A stretch of 64,000 bases of DNA from the NCBI RefSeq assembly GCF_001540865.1, contig NC_033642.1, forward strand, positions 963,450 through 1,027,449. Reading direction: 5' to 3'. This stretch comes from Ananas comosus (Eukaryota > Streptophyta > Magnoliopsida > Poales > Bromeliaceae). Each line of letters begins with the position of its first letter. The stretch's first letter is position 1. Under the pieces are notes generated by a model. The model did not search any database, had not been told where the DNA came from, and was given only the letters and a program-made list of their open reading frames with translations. The translations under genes were made by a program, and so were the position numbers. This document shows positions 46,330-58,993 of this stretch, in pieces.

Positions 46330-48239
46330 GTAAGCCGGCCTTCACCATTCTCCCCACTACAAATTTGATCAGATTTAATGCATCTACTCTGTTAATTAAA
46401 AAAAAAAAAAATTCAGCAGTCCGCCCTTTCGAGTATTTTGTATCGACGGTCTCTTTAGATGTTTGGATCCTCTTTGTTTCTTATTATTACTGTGTAGTAT
46501 GTAAGTTGATCTCACTATAAGCAAGAAGTGTACAAATTAATTATGGATTCAATGATGAGTAGTGAGATTTGCTACTTTAATTAATGCAATTAATTAATAT
46601 TCCTCAAAATAGAAAAGTGAGCTACTTTTAATCCAATAAATTGATCAATGATATGTCCAAGATATGGATATTTTATGTCCTTTGGGTTTAGCATAAATTT
46701 AGAGTTAAACTAATGTACGTAGTTTTTAGAACCTTAAACTAAAAGGCGTGCTATGTATTATCAACCTAAACAAGGATCTAAAGTTCATATTTGTTTGTTA
46801 GTTACTAGAAAAAGTATCGAAGAATATAAACAAAAAATTAAACATTTACCGATCTAGATGATATTAATTACATCTGTTCCTTAGTATATGTTTAGATCAT
46901 TCAACTCATTAATTTTTGCGGTAATAGGTAGATAGCTTTGCTTATCCTACTATTGATTTATGTAATTGGAAGTAACCAATTAGGTTTAGTTTTGAGAGGT
47001 GATCATACTAATTGTTCCATAAGAGCAATTCTAATATCCTCCTGAAATAGTGTATTGATGCGACCAATTTGGCGTTAGAGTTCGTGGAAATATGCGACTC
47101 AAATACCAAATTGAGCCGAAAATTCTGTTGAGTTCGGCTAAGTTTTACGATCGGCAAAAATATTTAAACGGTCATAATTTTTTGCTCGAGTATCTGATTG
47201 AAACCCTAATTTGGAAAATGCTTTTTGAGATCTACACGTCAAATGGCAAAGTCATTCTGGCTGAGTTTGAGACCCAAATTCAATTGATTTGACCACCGTT
47301 TTTACATTTCTAGGTTATTTCTGGAAAGTCCTGTAATTTTTCTATTTTTAGTCGGATTATTTGATTATTTTAATCTAATTAGGTTTAGAGATATATTAGA
47401 ATTTATTATCTTTTATCTACTACGATTGGGGTATCGCTTATATGTAGATGTGACGTTCAGTTAATGTAATCAGAATTTTGAGATTTGAATAATAATATTT
47501 TGTCTTTGTCGAAGAATTAGTTCTTCACATATCATCTCTTTCCGTCCTTATGCTTCTTTCCTCTTAACCCGGTTTAGGCCTACGTCACACTTACATTTCA
47601 GTAATATTTCTGAACTAATTAAATTGTGCATATTCTGTGCAAATTCATCGTCGACAAGCTAGAAAATATGCAATAGTTTACAGCTTTTACTATGTAATGT
47701 TAGAGCTACTATACTCTTATGAGTATAGAGCCCTTCGTATTCATAAGTTATTTTCAATGATGCAGTTTTCGAATCGGCGATTCATACCGTCAAATATGAT
47801 TTGGAGTATTTAAAACTTCTAGATAATGAATTTCGTAATTTTTCGAAATCATAATAAAGTCCATCAAGCGGGCATAAAATGAGCGGCTAAAATCGAACAA
47901 TGTCTTTAAAATAGATGATCGGACACTTTAATTTATGATCGGAGTTATTGATCTTTATCTAGATAAATTAAAACAAATAGTTGATGTGGATTCAAGTAAG
48001 TTAATTTGATGATGAATGTAGTTAAATATTGACAGTAGGTGCTCATTTCCAGGTTCTGGTGTAATTACTTTTTTTTTTCTATTATTAATTCTGAACTTTC
48101 ATCTTCATTTAGTTCTTCCTAAACTTCTCTTTTGATCATTTAATCAAATTATTCAGTATTTTGAGGATTGGAATGCAACATAGTATTCCTTCAATGATAA
48201 CAACTTATATATATTTCCTGTTGTGTTATCCTTAGCGCA

Positions 48240-48273
<34 letters not shown>

Positions 48274-49112
48274 AATAATATAGAGCCTCTAACGTATACT
48301 ATCGTACACGAGGCTTCGTGCTACCAATTATTCATGAGCGGGCTTTCAAATCGACGATCGATCTCCGTTAGATTTGATACTACACTATTAAAAGTATTTG
48401 AACTAAATTTATAATTTTCGACATCATTTGACTAGATGCAAAAAAAGGTTCCAAATTAACAATTTTAATGTAGATATATCAATTTTAAGTTCAACGGTGA
48501 TAGAATATCCAAATTAGATAAATTTAATAGAAAATTCTACTTAACATCAATAGCAAGACCAATACTTCCGATTTGAAATCTTGAAATTCTTTATCACGAT
48601 CTTTTTTATGAGATTTTCATTTTCAGCCGACTTTCATTTTAGGACTACTGCGTTTGATTGCTAACAATATCCGTGAATAAATAAAAATTATTTTCAATAC
48701 TTTCAAATAGTGTAAATCAAGTTCTAACAAAGCCGATCGTCGATTTAGAAGCCGCATCATGAAAATAACTTGGAGACGGAGGCTTCCGTCTACCGATGCT
48801 AGTATACAGTCCTAGCCTCTCTCTCTCAATCCTCTCTCATCACTCTCTATTAAATATATATATATTATATATATAATATATAAGTAGATTTCGGCTACTA
48901 TGCTATTAATAGCACGAAGCATTTGGTGCTACCAAGTTTTCCGCCGTTAGATCTACCATTTTGATCATTTTCACCCGTTAGATCATACTATTCAACCAAC
49001 CACCCACTCAACCCTAGGGGCCCACATCATCCTAACCACACATATCTTAATCCAATGGCCAAAAATTTGATAGCACCAATGACTTGGTGCTATTAATAGT
49101 ATATTAGCCTAG

Positions 49113-49147
<35 letters not shown>

Positions 49148-49851
49148 CTAGGGCTATGTCACACCCCAATAATTCTACATCGGATAGGAATGAGGATGTG
49201 ATTGGGTTTATAAGAGACTTAGACACTAGTAATAATAACTGGGCTTAAGCATTTTGGGCCGGTGGTTGGGCCCAACGAGTTATTATTGCTAGTGGACTGG
49301 GTCGTTACAGGCTACTATACTCTTATGAGTATAGAGCCCTTCGTACTCATAAGTTGTTTTCAATGATGGAGCTTTCGAATCGACGATCCACTCCGTTAAA
49401 TATGATCTAGAGTATTTGAAACTTTTAGAAAATAAATTTCGTAATTTTTCGAAAGCGGGTATTTTCGAAATCATGATAAAGTTCATCAAGCGGGTATAAA
49501 ATGAACGGTCAAAATCGAACGGCGTCTTAAAAATGGATGATCAGATCCTTCAATTTAAGATCGGAGTTATTGATCTTTATCTATGTAATGAATAGAATTT
49601 TCTATCAAAAATTCAACCGATTCCGATTCTTTTACACCATTAAACTAGCACATATCCCATACCAGTTGTTAAAAATTGTCAATTTTGTGACCTTTTGAAT
49701 GATATCAAAAAATTATAAAATTTGATTTCTAGACGTTTTAAATGTTCTAGATAACGTTTAATGGTGTGGATCGTTGATTCGAAAGCTCTATCCTCGAAAA
49801 TAATTTATGAGTGCGAGGGCGATCGTACTCATAAGAGTATAGTAGCCGGAC

Positions 49852-49902
<51 letters not shown>

Positions 49903-52900
49903 TTAATAGATAGAAGATGCATATATATGTGATTTGATGTTAAACTTGTCCTAACAGTTAATTTGCCTATTAACAAGAGGAACAAAATGGCTCATGTAGT
50001 TAATTATAAACAACCTCATCCTAACAAAGTTTGTTTAGGCTACTAGATGAATGATTTAATTATAGCCTAGCACTTTATTATTTGAAAGTGATAGGTTAGT
50101 TCCAATTCATGTTGTACATTTGGTACTAGGGTAAGTAAAGTCCATTTTGATCCTTCTTTTCGTTATTTAATACTCAGCTCTAGATCCACTATAAGAAAAT
50201 ATCAATATAAGGATGCTTTTTAATTAGTCTATGCTTGAGGAAGCGTCCTATAGTAATACCAACACCTCAAAAAGTGTCGTCATTTGAACTCTCTATTATA
50301 TCAAACCAATTTATTAAATGATAAATTTTACTATTATTTTTAATTTTTTGATGCTTTAAAGCGTCAGGATTTTAAAAAATCCTAAAAAATCTTGATGTTT
50401 GAAAGTATCGGAATATGCTTTACCGATGCTTGGCATAAGCGTCGGTATATACGTTGTGACTCTTCATTTGCTGATGCTTTCAAATGTAACATTAGATCAT
50501 ATTAGGATGCTTTTAAACATCGTTAAATATACAAAAAGGCGTTCTTAAATGTTAATTTTCTTGTAGTGAGATAACATAAGCCTGTTGCATAATAAGGCAC
50601 TCTAGAATCCAAGGTTGCAACCCCTTTATATATTCATTTGTTTTTCACTTAACTAGTAGAGCATTAATTATCATTATTTCGTGAAAAAAAAAAGTTTTTA
50701 GATTTTTTGAACATTCTGTTAATTCAATTTAAGTAAGTTGAGAGAAATTCCAAGTACACTTACACTATGAAATCTAAATTGGACCTATTTCAATTTATCT
50801 TCTTTTGAGTTTGAGCTGATCTTAATTTGTAAAATTTCCTATTCACTTTTAAGCTGTAATTTCTAATTCAGCACTAAACGAACAAATTAAGCCTTTTTAA
50901 TTGCTTTTTCTATAACATAATTTATTTACTTCAGCAATTAAGTTAGATCGAGTCATTTGAATTAAATCAGCAAATTACATTGTGGTTATGTTGGATTGGC
51001 CTAAAATTTCAGTAGTATATATATTCTTAATTATATAATAAGAATGTGATATGTGATGCTAAACAAAATTAAATATTTTTTTACTTGAAATAAACTAATT
51101 AATGTAAAAAACCCTAAGTTTCAAAAACTTCTTAGGGCTTTGAAACTTCTTAGGGCTACAACTTAAGGGAACACCCTTTCCTTGACCAAGGCTATGCATT
51201 GCTGATCTCTTTGTGAAATTTGAGTTTCATCCTTAGAAAAGAAAAGTGATGGGAGGTCGAAGATGTTGGCTTAAATGGGCCAGCATCCTGCCCTGTGGCG
51301 GGAAGCCATGTGGGCCGAGTCATGTTCGAAATGGCGTGAGGCTGGATTGGGCCCAGTCATATTCGAAGTGGCATGAGGCCAAGTGGGCCGAGTCACAATC
51401 GAGACCCGTGGGCGCTGTTTCTGTATGCTTTAAGTGAATTGGTTGCATATTTCTAACAGCTCGAGCTTTTGGGATTAATGGTTAGCGCCAACGATTCGAC
51501 AAGTGGTATCAGAGCCAGAGGTCACGGGTTCGATTCCTGCATGCTGCAAATATGTGCAGGTGCTGGAGGGGGGATTGTTGGCTTAAATGGGCCAGCATCC
51601 TGCTCTGTGGTGGGAGGCCATGTGGGCCGAGTCATGTTCGAAATGGCGTGAGGCTGGGTTGGGCCGAGTCATGTTCGAAGTGGCGTGAGGCCAGGTGGGC
51701 CGAGTCACAATCGAGACCCGTGGGCGCTGTTTCTGTATGCTTTAAGTGAATTGGTTGCATATTTCTAACAGCTCGAGCTTTTGGGATTAATGGTTAGCGC
51801 CAACGATCCGACAGAAGACAGTGGAGAGTTCTCCATCTCCATCAGTACATGCACGACGGGGATTATAAGGGCCGTTCACTATAAGTGTATTTAACACTCA
51901 TTAACGTCTGTATTCTAAACTTTTTATTAGGCCCATGACGTGAAGTTGAATTAAATGGGAGAAAATTAATAATGTTAGGAGTTTGGCGTAACTCGAGCTT
52001 TAGATCTCTTGCTCTGATACCATGTTAAACAATACGAAACAACCATTGTATACAATGGTTGTTTCGTATTATTTAACAAAACGTCGTTCTCTATTTCTCT
52101 TTAAAATGATCGGAGGCAGGTGTTGTTGAAACTCTATTTTTGATTGTGAAGGAGGTATATTATAAGTGAATGGACGAAAATTGCACTCTCTTGGTTTGAA
52201 ATTCTATTTTTGATTTGTAAGAAGACATTGGTATATGGTGGTAACATTACTACGAAAGGAAGAGATTTGTATTTGTACGTGGTTGTATTAGTACTAGCGC
52301 AAACCACTTTTATGGTATATTCGAATTTTGAGTCCGTATCAGATAGTATATACGTAGTTGGGCCAAATTTGGTATCGATATATGGTTATACCAGTAATGA
52401 CTTTTACGACGTGTTGAGTTCCAAAATATGAATGTGACGCAGGCCTAAGCCGCGTTGAGAGGGAATAAGTGCACACACGAAGGATAAGATAGGGATGCAC
52501 GAAGAACCAATTATTCGATAAAGACGAAAATATGATTAATCAACTCTAAAAACTAATAATTACTGTAAAATGTGACTCGAAATTGATAATCGACTCGAGT
52601 TCGGGTTTTCGACTCGCCGACAGCTTCGCGGTGCGACCAAATTGGAAAAATAAAATTGTGAAGGAAAAATGAATGTCTGTGGTGGGTAGCGGAGGGCTTG
52701 CAGCCCCAGCCTGTTAAGAGTTTTCCTCTTCGTTTTTGCCCTAGAGGCGTGACGTGGTTGGTTGTAATCTCTAAACGTTGTATTCCCTTTTTCGTTTGAT
52801 AGTGAAGTTCTCTCATAAACCCTCGCTTGTGGTTTTTCTTTACAAAGGGTTTTTCACGTAAATTTGTGTGTTCTCTTTATTTTCTGTTTATGGTTTGATT

Positions 52901-55900
52901 GTTTCGTGTTCGCCATTTTGTTTCCATTTGTGTGTTCGTCGTAACAATTACATTAATCGAACGCCATGTAAATTGAGAGTAATAAAGTCTAATATATTTC
53001 TAAACCTAAACCAATCAGGAATAGCTAAATAATCAGACTCTAAATAGAAAAAATATAAACTTTTTGAAAATAATCTAAAAATACAAAAATGGAAGCCTAA
53101 ACAGGTGAATTTGGGTCACAAATTCCGCTAGGACAGCTTAATTTGCAGTTTAATGCTTAGATCTGGAAAAGTGTTTTTCCAATTGAGGTTGCACGCTGAA
53201 AATGGACACTCGAGCGAAAAGTTATAGCCGTTTAAAGATTTTTCGCAAAATTGCTGAACTCAACGGGATTTCCGTTTGATTAATTTGGTGAACTAGGCTG
53301 GAATACTATCAATAGCACCAAGCTATTGGTGCTATTGATTTTTTAGCCCTTGGATTGAGAAATGGATGGTTAGGATGATGTGGACCCCCTAGGATTGAGT
53401 GAGTGGTTGGTTAAATAGTATAATCTAACGGGTAAAAATAATCAGAGGGTTAAATCCAACGGTGGAAAATTCGATAGCACCAAATCCTTGGTGCTTTCGA
53501 TAGTACCCCGGTCGGACTCTTGATTTGGTTGCATCATGCTACTCCAGAAACCCTAACACTAAATTGGCTGCATCAGAATGTGATTTCAAATTTGTCTAAA
53601 TTAAACTCCAAGCATCTTCAAACTTAATCTAATGTCTTTTTATTAGTATTTCACATAGGATTCACACTTATTTCATCATTTCTTGATATGGAGTACCATA
53701 GATGGGAACCTAGGCATACACCAACATGTATCACAATTCACAATATTTGATTCTAGTATGTTGGATCTCATCCCCAAGATCATGATGGTAGTAGGATGAA
53801 AAAAAAGGCGCCAAATCTCAAGAGGACGAAGTTTTATAGTCCAATGCGTGCACTTTGAACAATTTGTGTTGCTAGACCCTTCAACAATGGCATTAAGAGT
53901 GGTAGACGTGCCTCGAAACTTGGTTATCGAGTTCGATTTTGTGTTGATCCCTGGTTCGCCAACAGCTTTGCGATGCGACAAATTTTGGAAAACGATTTGT
54001 GAAGGAAAAAAGAGATGTCGGCCTCAATAATCTCTGAGGGTGCGTTGGAGTTGACGATCTTTGAAAGAAGAATATATTATGGTATTTTCTTCAAATAAGT
54101 ACCTAGCTAGTTCTCTTCACACCTATGAGGCTTTTAGTTGATGCCATGACAACCTAAGCACCATTTCATGCTACGGATGGCAATTCAGCTCGCTGTTCGT
54201 GAGCTAGCTCGTGTTCGGCATAAAATGAGTTGGAGATTGAATTGCTCGTTTAGTAAACGAGCCGAATACAAATTAAATTTTTTAGCTTGTTTAATAGACA
54301 ACACTAGTTGGAGTTAACTCACTCGTGTTCAGCTCGATACCTGCTCGAATACATATATTTCATATTTATATATATAAATAAATAATTATATATATAAAAT
54401 ATAGATTTTTTTTTTAATTTTTAGCCCAACTTAAATATAAAGCCCAACTCAATTATAAAAATACCTATTTATATGTAAAGTTTTAACTATTAGATCAAAA
54501 TCTAATAGATAAGATCACATAAATTTATTTCCTACATATATATTTCTAATCCTTTTAACTTATTGTTCGTGAGCCGACTTGTAAAACGAGTTGAATTTTT
54601 TGGCTCGATATTTCAACGAGCCAGCTCATGTTCAGCTCATTTATGGATAAATTGTCACGCCCCAAACCCAAGGCATGACAGACGCCGCATACCTGCTAAA
54701 CTAGCAATTATGCAAGGCTACAGAATCAGACGGAAGCTAGCAAAAAGATGATTACCAAATTTTCCACTAAATCCAAAGAATCATAGGATGAGACTAAGAA
54801 ATTGAATTTTAACTAAAATCAAATGAAATTCTAACATCTATAGAACTAAAGCTTACTACGAATCACAAGAGAGGTTCGGAAATACTATAAGTGACAAAAG
54901 TGGGTACGAAGATATAACGAAACAAAATAGATAACAAACGATCATAGATAATTCGAAAATACTAGATGTAAAAACAAAAGGGACTAAAATCAAAACTTGC
55001 TACGTCTAACGTTCACTTAGTCTCAGCCCCGCCCGGCAAATCAGTCTCGGTACCTGGGTAAGCAACCATACACCATATTAGTCGGATTAAGCATACAATG
55101 CAAATAAGTAAATGAATACAAAAATTAATTCAAGCGACTGGTCTTTAATTTGCAAAATTTAGAAAAAAAGAATTTATCAAACTTAAAATTCAAATCAAAT
55201 TGGAACTATAACTTTACAAAGCATTTTTCTTTAAGCAAATAACGAAATAAATATTAAGTCTCCAGCAACTAACTATATCATATGATCCGTTGGCGAGATC
55301 CAGAGGCACCCGAAGGTGCAAACAAAGCAGAAGCACCCGAAGGTGCAAACAGAACAGAGGCACCCGAAAGTGCATGTACAAAACAGAGGCACCCGAAGGC
55401 GCAAACAAAACAGAGGCGCGGATAGGCGCAGGCACCCGAAGGCGCAAACAAAGACGAAGCTTGCTTCTATAACAAAGTACATGTCGACATGGCCAACATT
55501 AGCATAGCAGAATACCAAGAGACATTTTAATTCAAAATTATCCAGTCACTAACTTACAGAACATATTATCAAGTTTCAAAAATTCATTTTGCTAAAAGAA
55601 CTTGTCAATCACAGTTGAAGCTCAATTTACAGAAATATTTAATAATATGCTTAACACTTAGTTTTAAAATCTACAAAATAAGATTTTCATACAATCGAAA
55701 TATTTTCCTAAATTATCTTACGAAAAACTAACGGGTGTCCGGTCGCTTACCTTAACGCAGCTTCAAAGATAGAAAATTATCCAGTCGAAACTGTGCAGAA
55801 AATCAATCGTCGGAACCTAAAATAGAAACATGCGATTCTCTATAAGTTAACTAAAATGAACATGCAAAGGGGATATAAAGGTATGCAAATAGGTCGGGAT

Positions 55901-58360
55901 GGAGCACAAAGGGATTTAGAATATTAAAATTCGACGAAATTCAATTAGCAATCAAGAGGATGATGAGTTTTAAGGATTAAAATATTCAAAGAAGCAAGAT
56001 AAGATGAATGAGGTTTTAAAATAATAAAGGAAGGATCTAATACTCGAAAAGAGGGTTTTCAGATGTTGAAATATTAATAGGCAAATTACAATTAGATGAG
56101 ATCAAAATTAGAAACAAAACGAAATTCGCCCTCTCATAGGCGTTTCGTCGAACATATAACGAGCATTCTAAAAGTATGTAGAATATGCAAAGTCAACAAA
56201 ACCAAATCATATGCAGAACACAAGGCATAAGGTTAACGATTTGAACAACATTAATTTAGACCATTCGAAATCAGATTTGAATGATCCTAGAAGTAATCAT
56301 CAAAGAAGAATACCTAACAACAATCACCTAATTATCGATAAATTTAGATGCTTTCAAGAATAGGTGTAGAGATGAAAGTGAAAGGAATGAACCTTCTTAA
56401 AGATAGAAACGACGACGATAAAATGTCGTCAACGACGAATCAAAAAAAATGCCGACGGATGAGGATTGCGGCGGCGGCCGCGGACTACGGCGACGATGAC
56501 GGTGATCAACGGCGTCGTGCACGCATGTGGGAGGGTGGAGCCGTACGGGTGCAATGAGGGAGGAATTAAGGAGGGTTGCGGCTAGGTTAAACGGATGGTG
56601 GAGATAATTAGGAATTAGTGATTAGTTGGCACAAAATGCCGCCGAGTTCCTCAAAAACTAATATTTACGAAAAGGTCCGAATTTTAAAAGAATAGGAGTT
56701 AAAACAAGAAGTTAAGAGTGTAGGGTGTTACATAAATACTCGTCCCTTTATAGAATCCACCACGTTGAGCATGAGCAAACTCGCCACAATGAGGAATCCA
56801 CCAACGCGATGGCCGAGCCACACTTTTCTAGGCAACTACCAAGGGGTAGGAGTAAGAATAAGTGAAAAGAACTCCTCAAGAGAAACTAGAAAACATAGTA
56901 ATCTGGATACTTTTCAATTCATTCAAAATAATACACATATAGAGTTTTCAAACTACTATCTCAAAAACCTTCAAGATAATGCACACAATATATAATTTCT
57001 CGAATTGTGTGGATTGCGAAAAAGTTCAGATGCGCATTTGCAAATAGCCCATAGTTCTGATAGGTTCTGTTACGTATTTTTAGTAAGTTGATTATGTGCC
57101 TAATTTGGTTTATTGTGCTCATTAAAATGTTTTTCGTATTTTCCAATGTTGATATGCTCATATACCTAGCCTTGCTAAGCAACTTTTTCCGATGTTATTT
57201 CTTTTCCTCTTAACTGAAACTTCTTCTTCATTTTGCTAAAAAAAAAAAAAAAAAAAAATCGCAGTATGCAGAAAACAATCGACCGTTATACATCGCATAC
57301 AAAAGAAGTCATCGGAAGCAAGGAAGCAGCACAGCAGAGTTTAGAGGTGAGAAATTTTACTCTTCGCCGAACTACATCACTTTTTATCGTTTTGTTTAGC
57401 GCCCGTTAAGCAGTGTTTCAACATAGATGCTATATCTTTCGGAAACCCTACTTTTCATTGCAGTAGTTCGTTGTAAAACTCCATCTATTTGATGCATATG
57501 TGAAATTTAAACACTTTTTGAGTATTGCCCAAAAGACTAAACCGATGTGAAGCAGTTCAGAAATAGTCTTAATATCCTCAGTCGCATATATGATGAATAT
57601 GAAAGGCACGTCGAATTGACAAATGAGGCAAGAGATAAGGATTTAATCCACTGGAATATAATATCGAGATTTAACCCCTTCAATGTGCATAGTGGGGATT
57701 TAAACCCAAAGCGTCATAGAATGAAGGTGTTTAGAATTTGTTCTGATACTATATTACTGCAAAACATCAAAATCATGCGAAACGTACATATGCCTCATCG
57801 TGAAAGGCATGTCAAATTGACAAATGAGGCAAGAGATAAGGATTTAATCCACTGGAATATAATATCGAGGTGTAACCCTTTCAATGTGCACAGTGGGGAT
57901 TTAAACCCAAAGCGTCACAGAATGAAGGTGTTCAGAATTTGTTCTGATACTATGTTACTGCAGAACATTGAAATCATATGAAACGTATATATGTATCACA
58001 ATGATAACGGTTTAATCCACTGGAATATAATATCAAAATGTAATCCCTTCAATGTGCATGGTAGGGATTTAAACCCATAGCGTCGCAGAATGGAGGTGTT
58101 CAGAATATGTTCTGATACTATGTTACAGCAAAATGTCGAAATCAAATGAAACATACATATGCATCATCATTTTTTTTTAATCCTGCCCCTGTTGAACCAA
58201 AATTATTCTCCATTGGAGATGATCTCTCTGAAACAATACTGCTTAAGTTGCAGCAATGGAGATCTGAAGCAGCCACATTAGCGAAGAAGATTGAGCTTCA
58301 TGAAACTGAGAAAAGGTATTAGAAGCTACATTACCTGATAATCCTCCCCGAGAAGAATAA

Positions 58361-58392
<32 letters not shown>

Positions 58393-58958
58393 GCTGATAT
58401 GTTTCTGGAAGTACGGAGTCCTCTATGCTTTCAAATCGTTTTCAATATTGAGACTTTTGAATCGACGATCAGTTCCGTTAGATTTGATTAGAGTATTTGA
58501 AGTATCTAGAAAATAAATTTTATAATTTTTTAATATTATTTGCCTAGTGATTGAAGAGACTCAAAATCAATACTTTTAATGGCCGTGGTGAGCCGCTTGC
58601 AAGTTTAACGGTGCTGCTTGCAAGTTTAACGGTGTAGAAATATCCAAATCATTTGAAATTTTGCTAGAAGTTTTTTTATACTATATAAAAGAAAATCAAT
58701 ATCTTTGATCTAAAATTTTTATGTCATATAATTACATTTTGTAAAATTTTTATTTTCAGCCGTTGATTTTAAGCTCCTTCGATTATTAGACAAATGATAT
58801 TGAAAAATTGCAAAATTTATTTTCTAGGTATTTCAAATAATCTAGATCGTGTCTAACGGAGTCGATCGTCGATTTGAAAGTTCCAACATCGAAAACGACT
58901 TGGAAGTACGGAAAGTTCCGTGCTTCCAGAAGCATACCGGCCTCTTTCTCTCTCTCTC

Positions 58959-58993
<35 letters not shown>

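Larger units (their letters stand above)
46330..57264 (+). other. MADS gene intron 1 (10,935 bp)
   Basis: From GTAAGC to ATCGCAG. It contains most of the insertions listed below up to 56732 and no competing exon that I recognise. Large first introns are common in SOC1-type genes and can carry regulatory sites. The stretch 46330-47049 before the first repeat is the most likely original intron sequence. Confidence 0.85.

Noticed and set aside
45997..46357. Minus-strand frames over MADS exon 1
   Set aside because: Antisense shadow of the MADS domain and the GA tract.
51504..51545. A tRNA gene
   Set aside because: It has a T-arm-like part and B box but no acceptor or anticodon arms. It is the TRIM internal domain.
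55214..55518. Frames over the GCACCCGAA repeats
   Set aside because: They are produced by 27-bp tandem units in a solo LTR; the frames exist on both strands.
57547..57981. A 144-codon plus-strand frame
   Set aside because: It is two units of a 201-bp tandem repeat inside an intron. The peptide simply repeats and matches no family I know.
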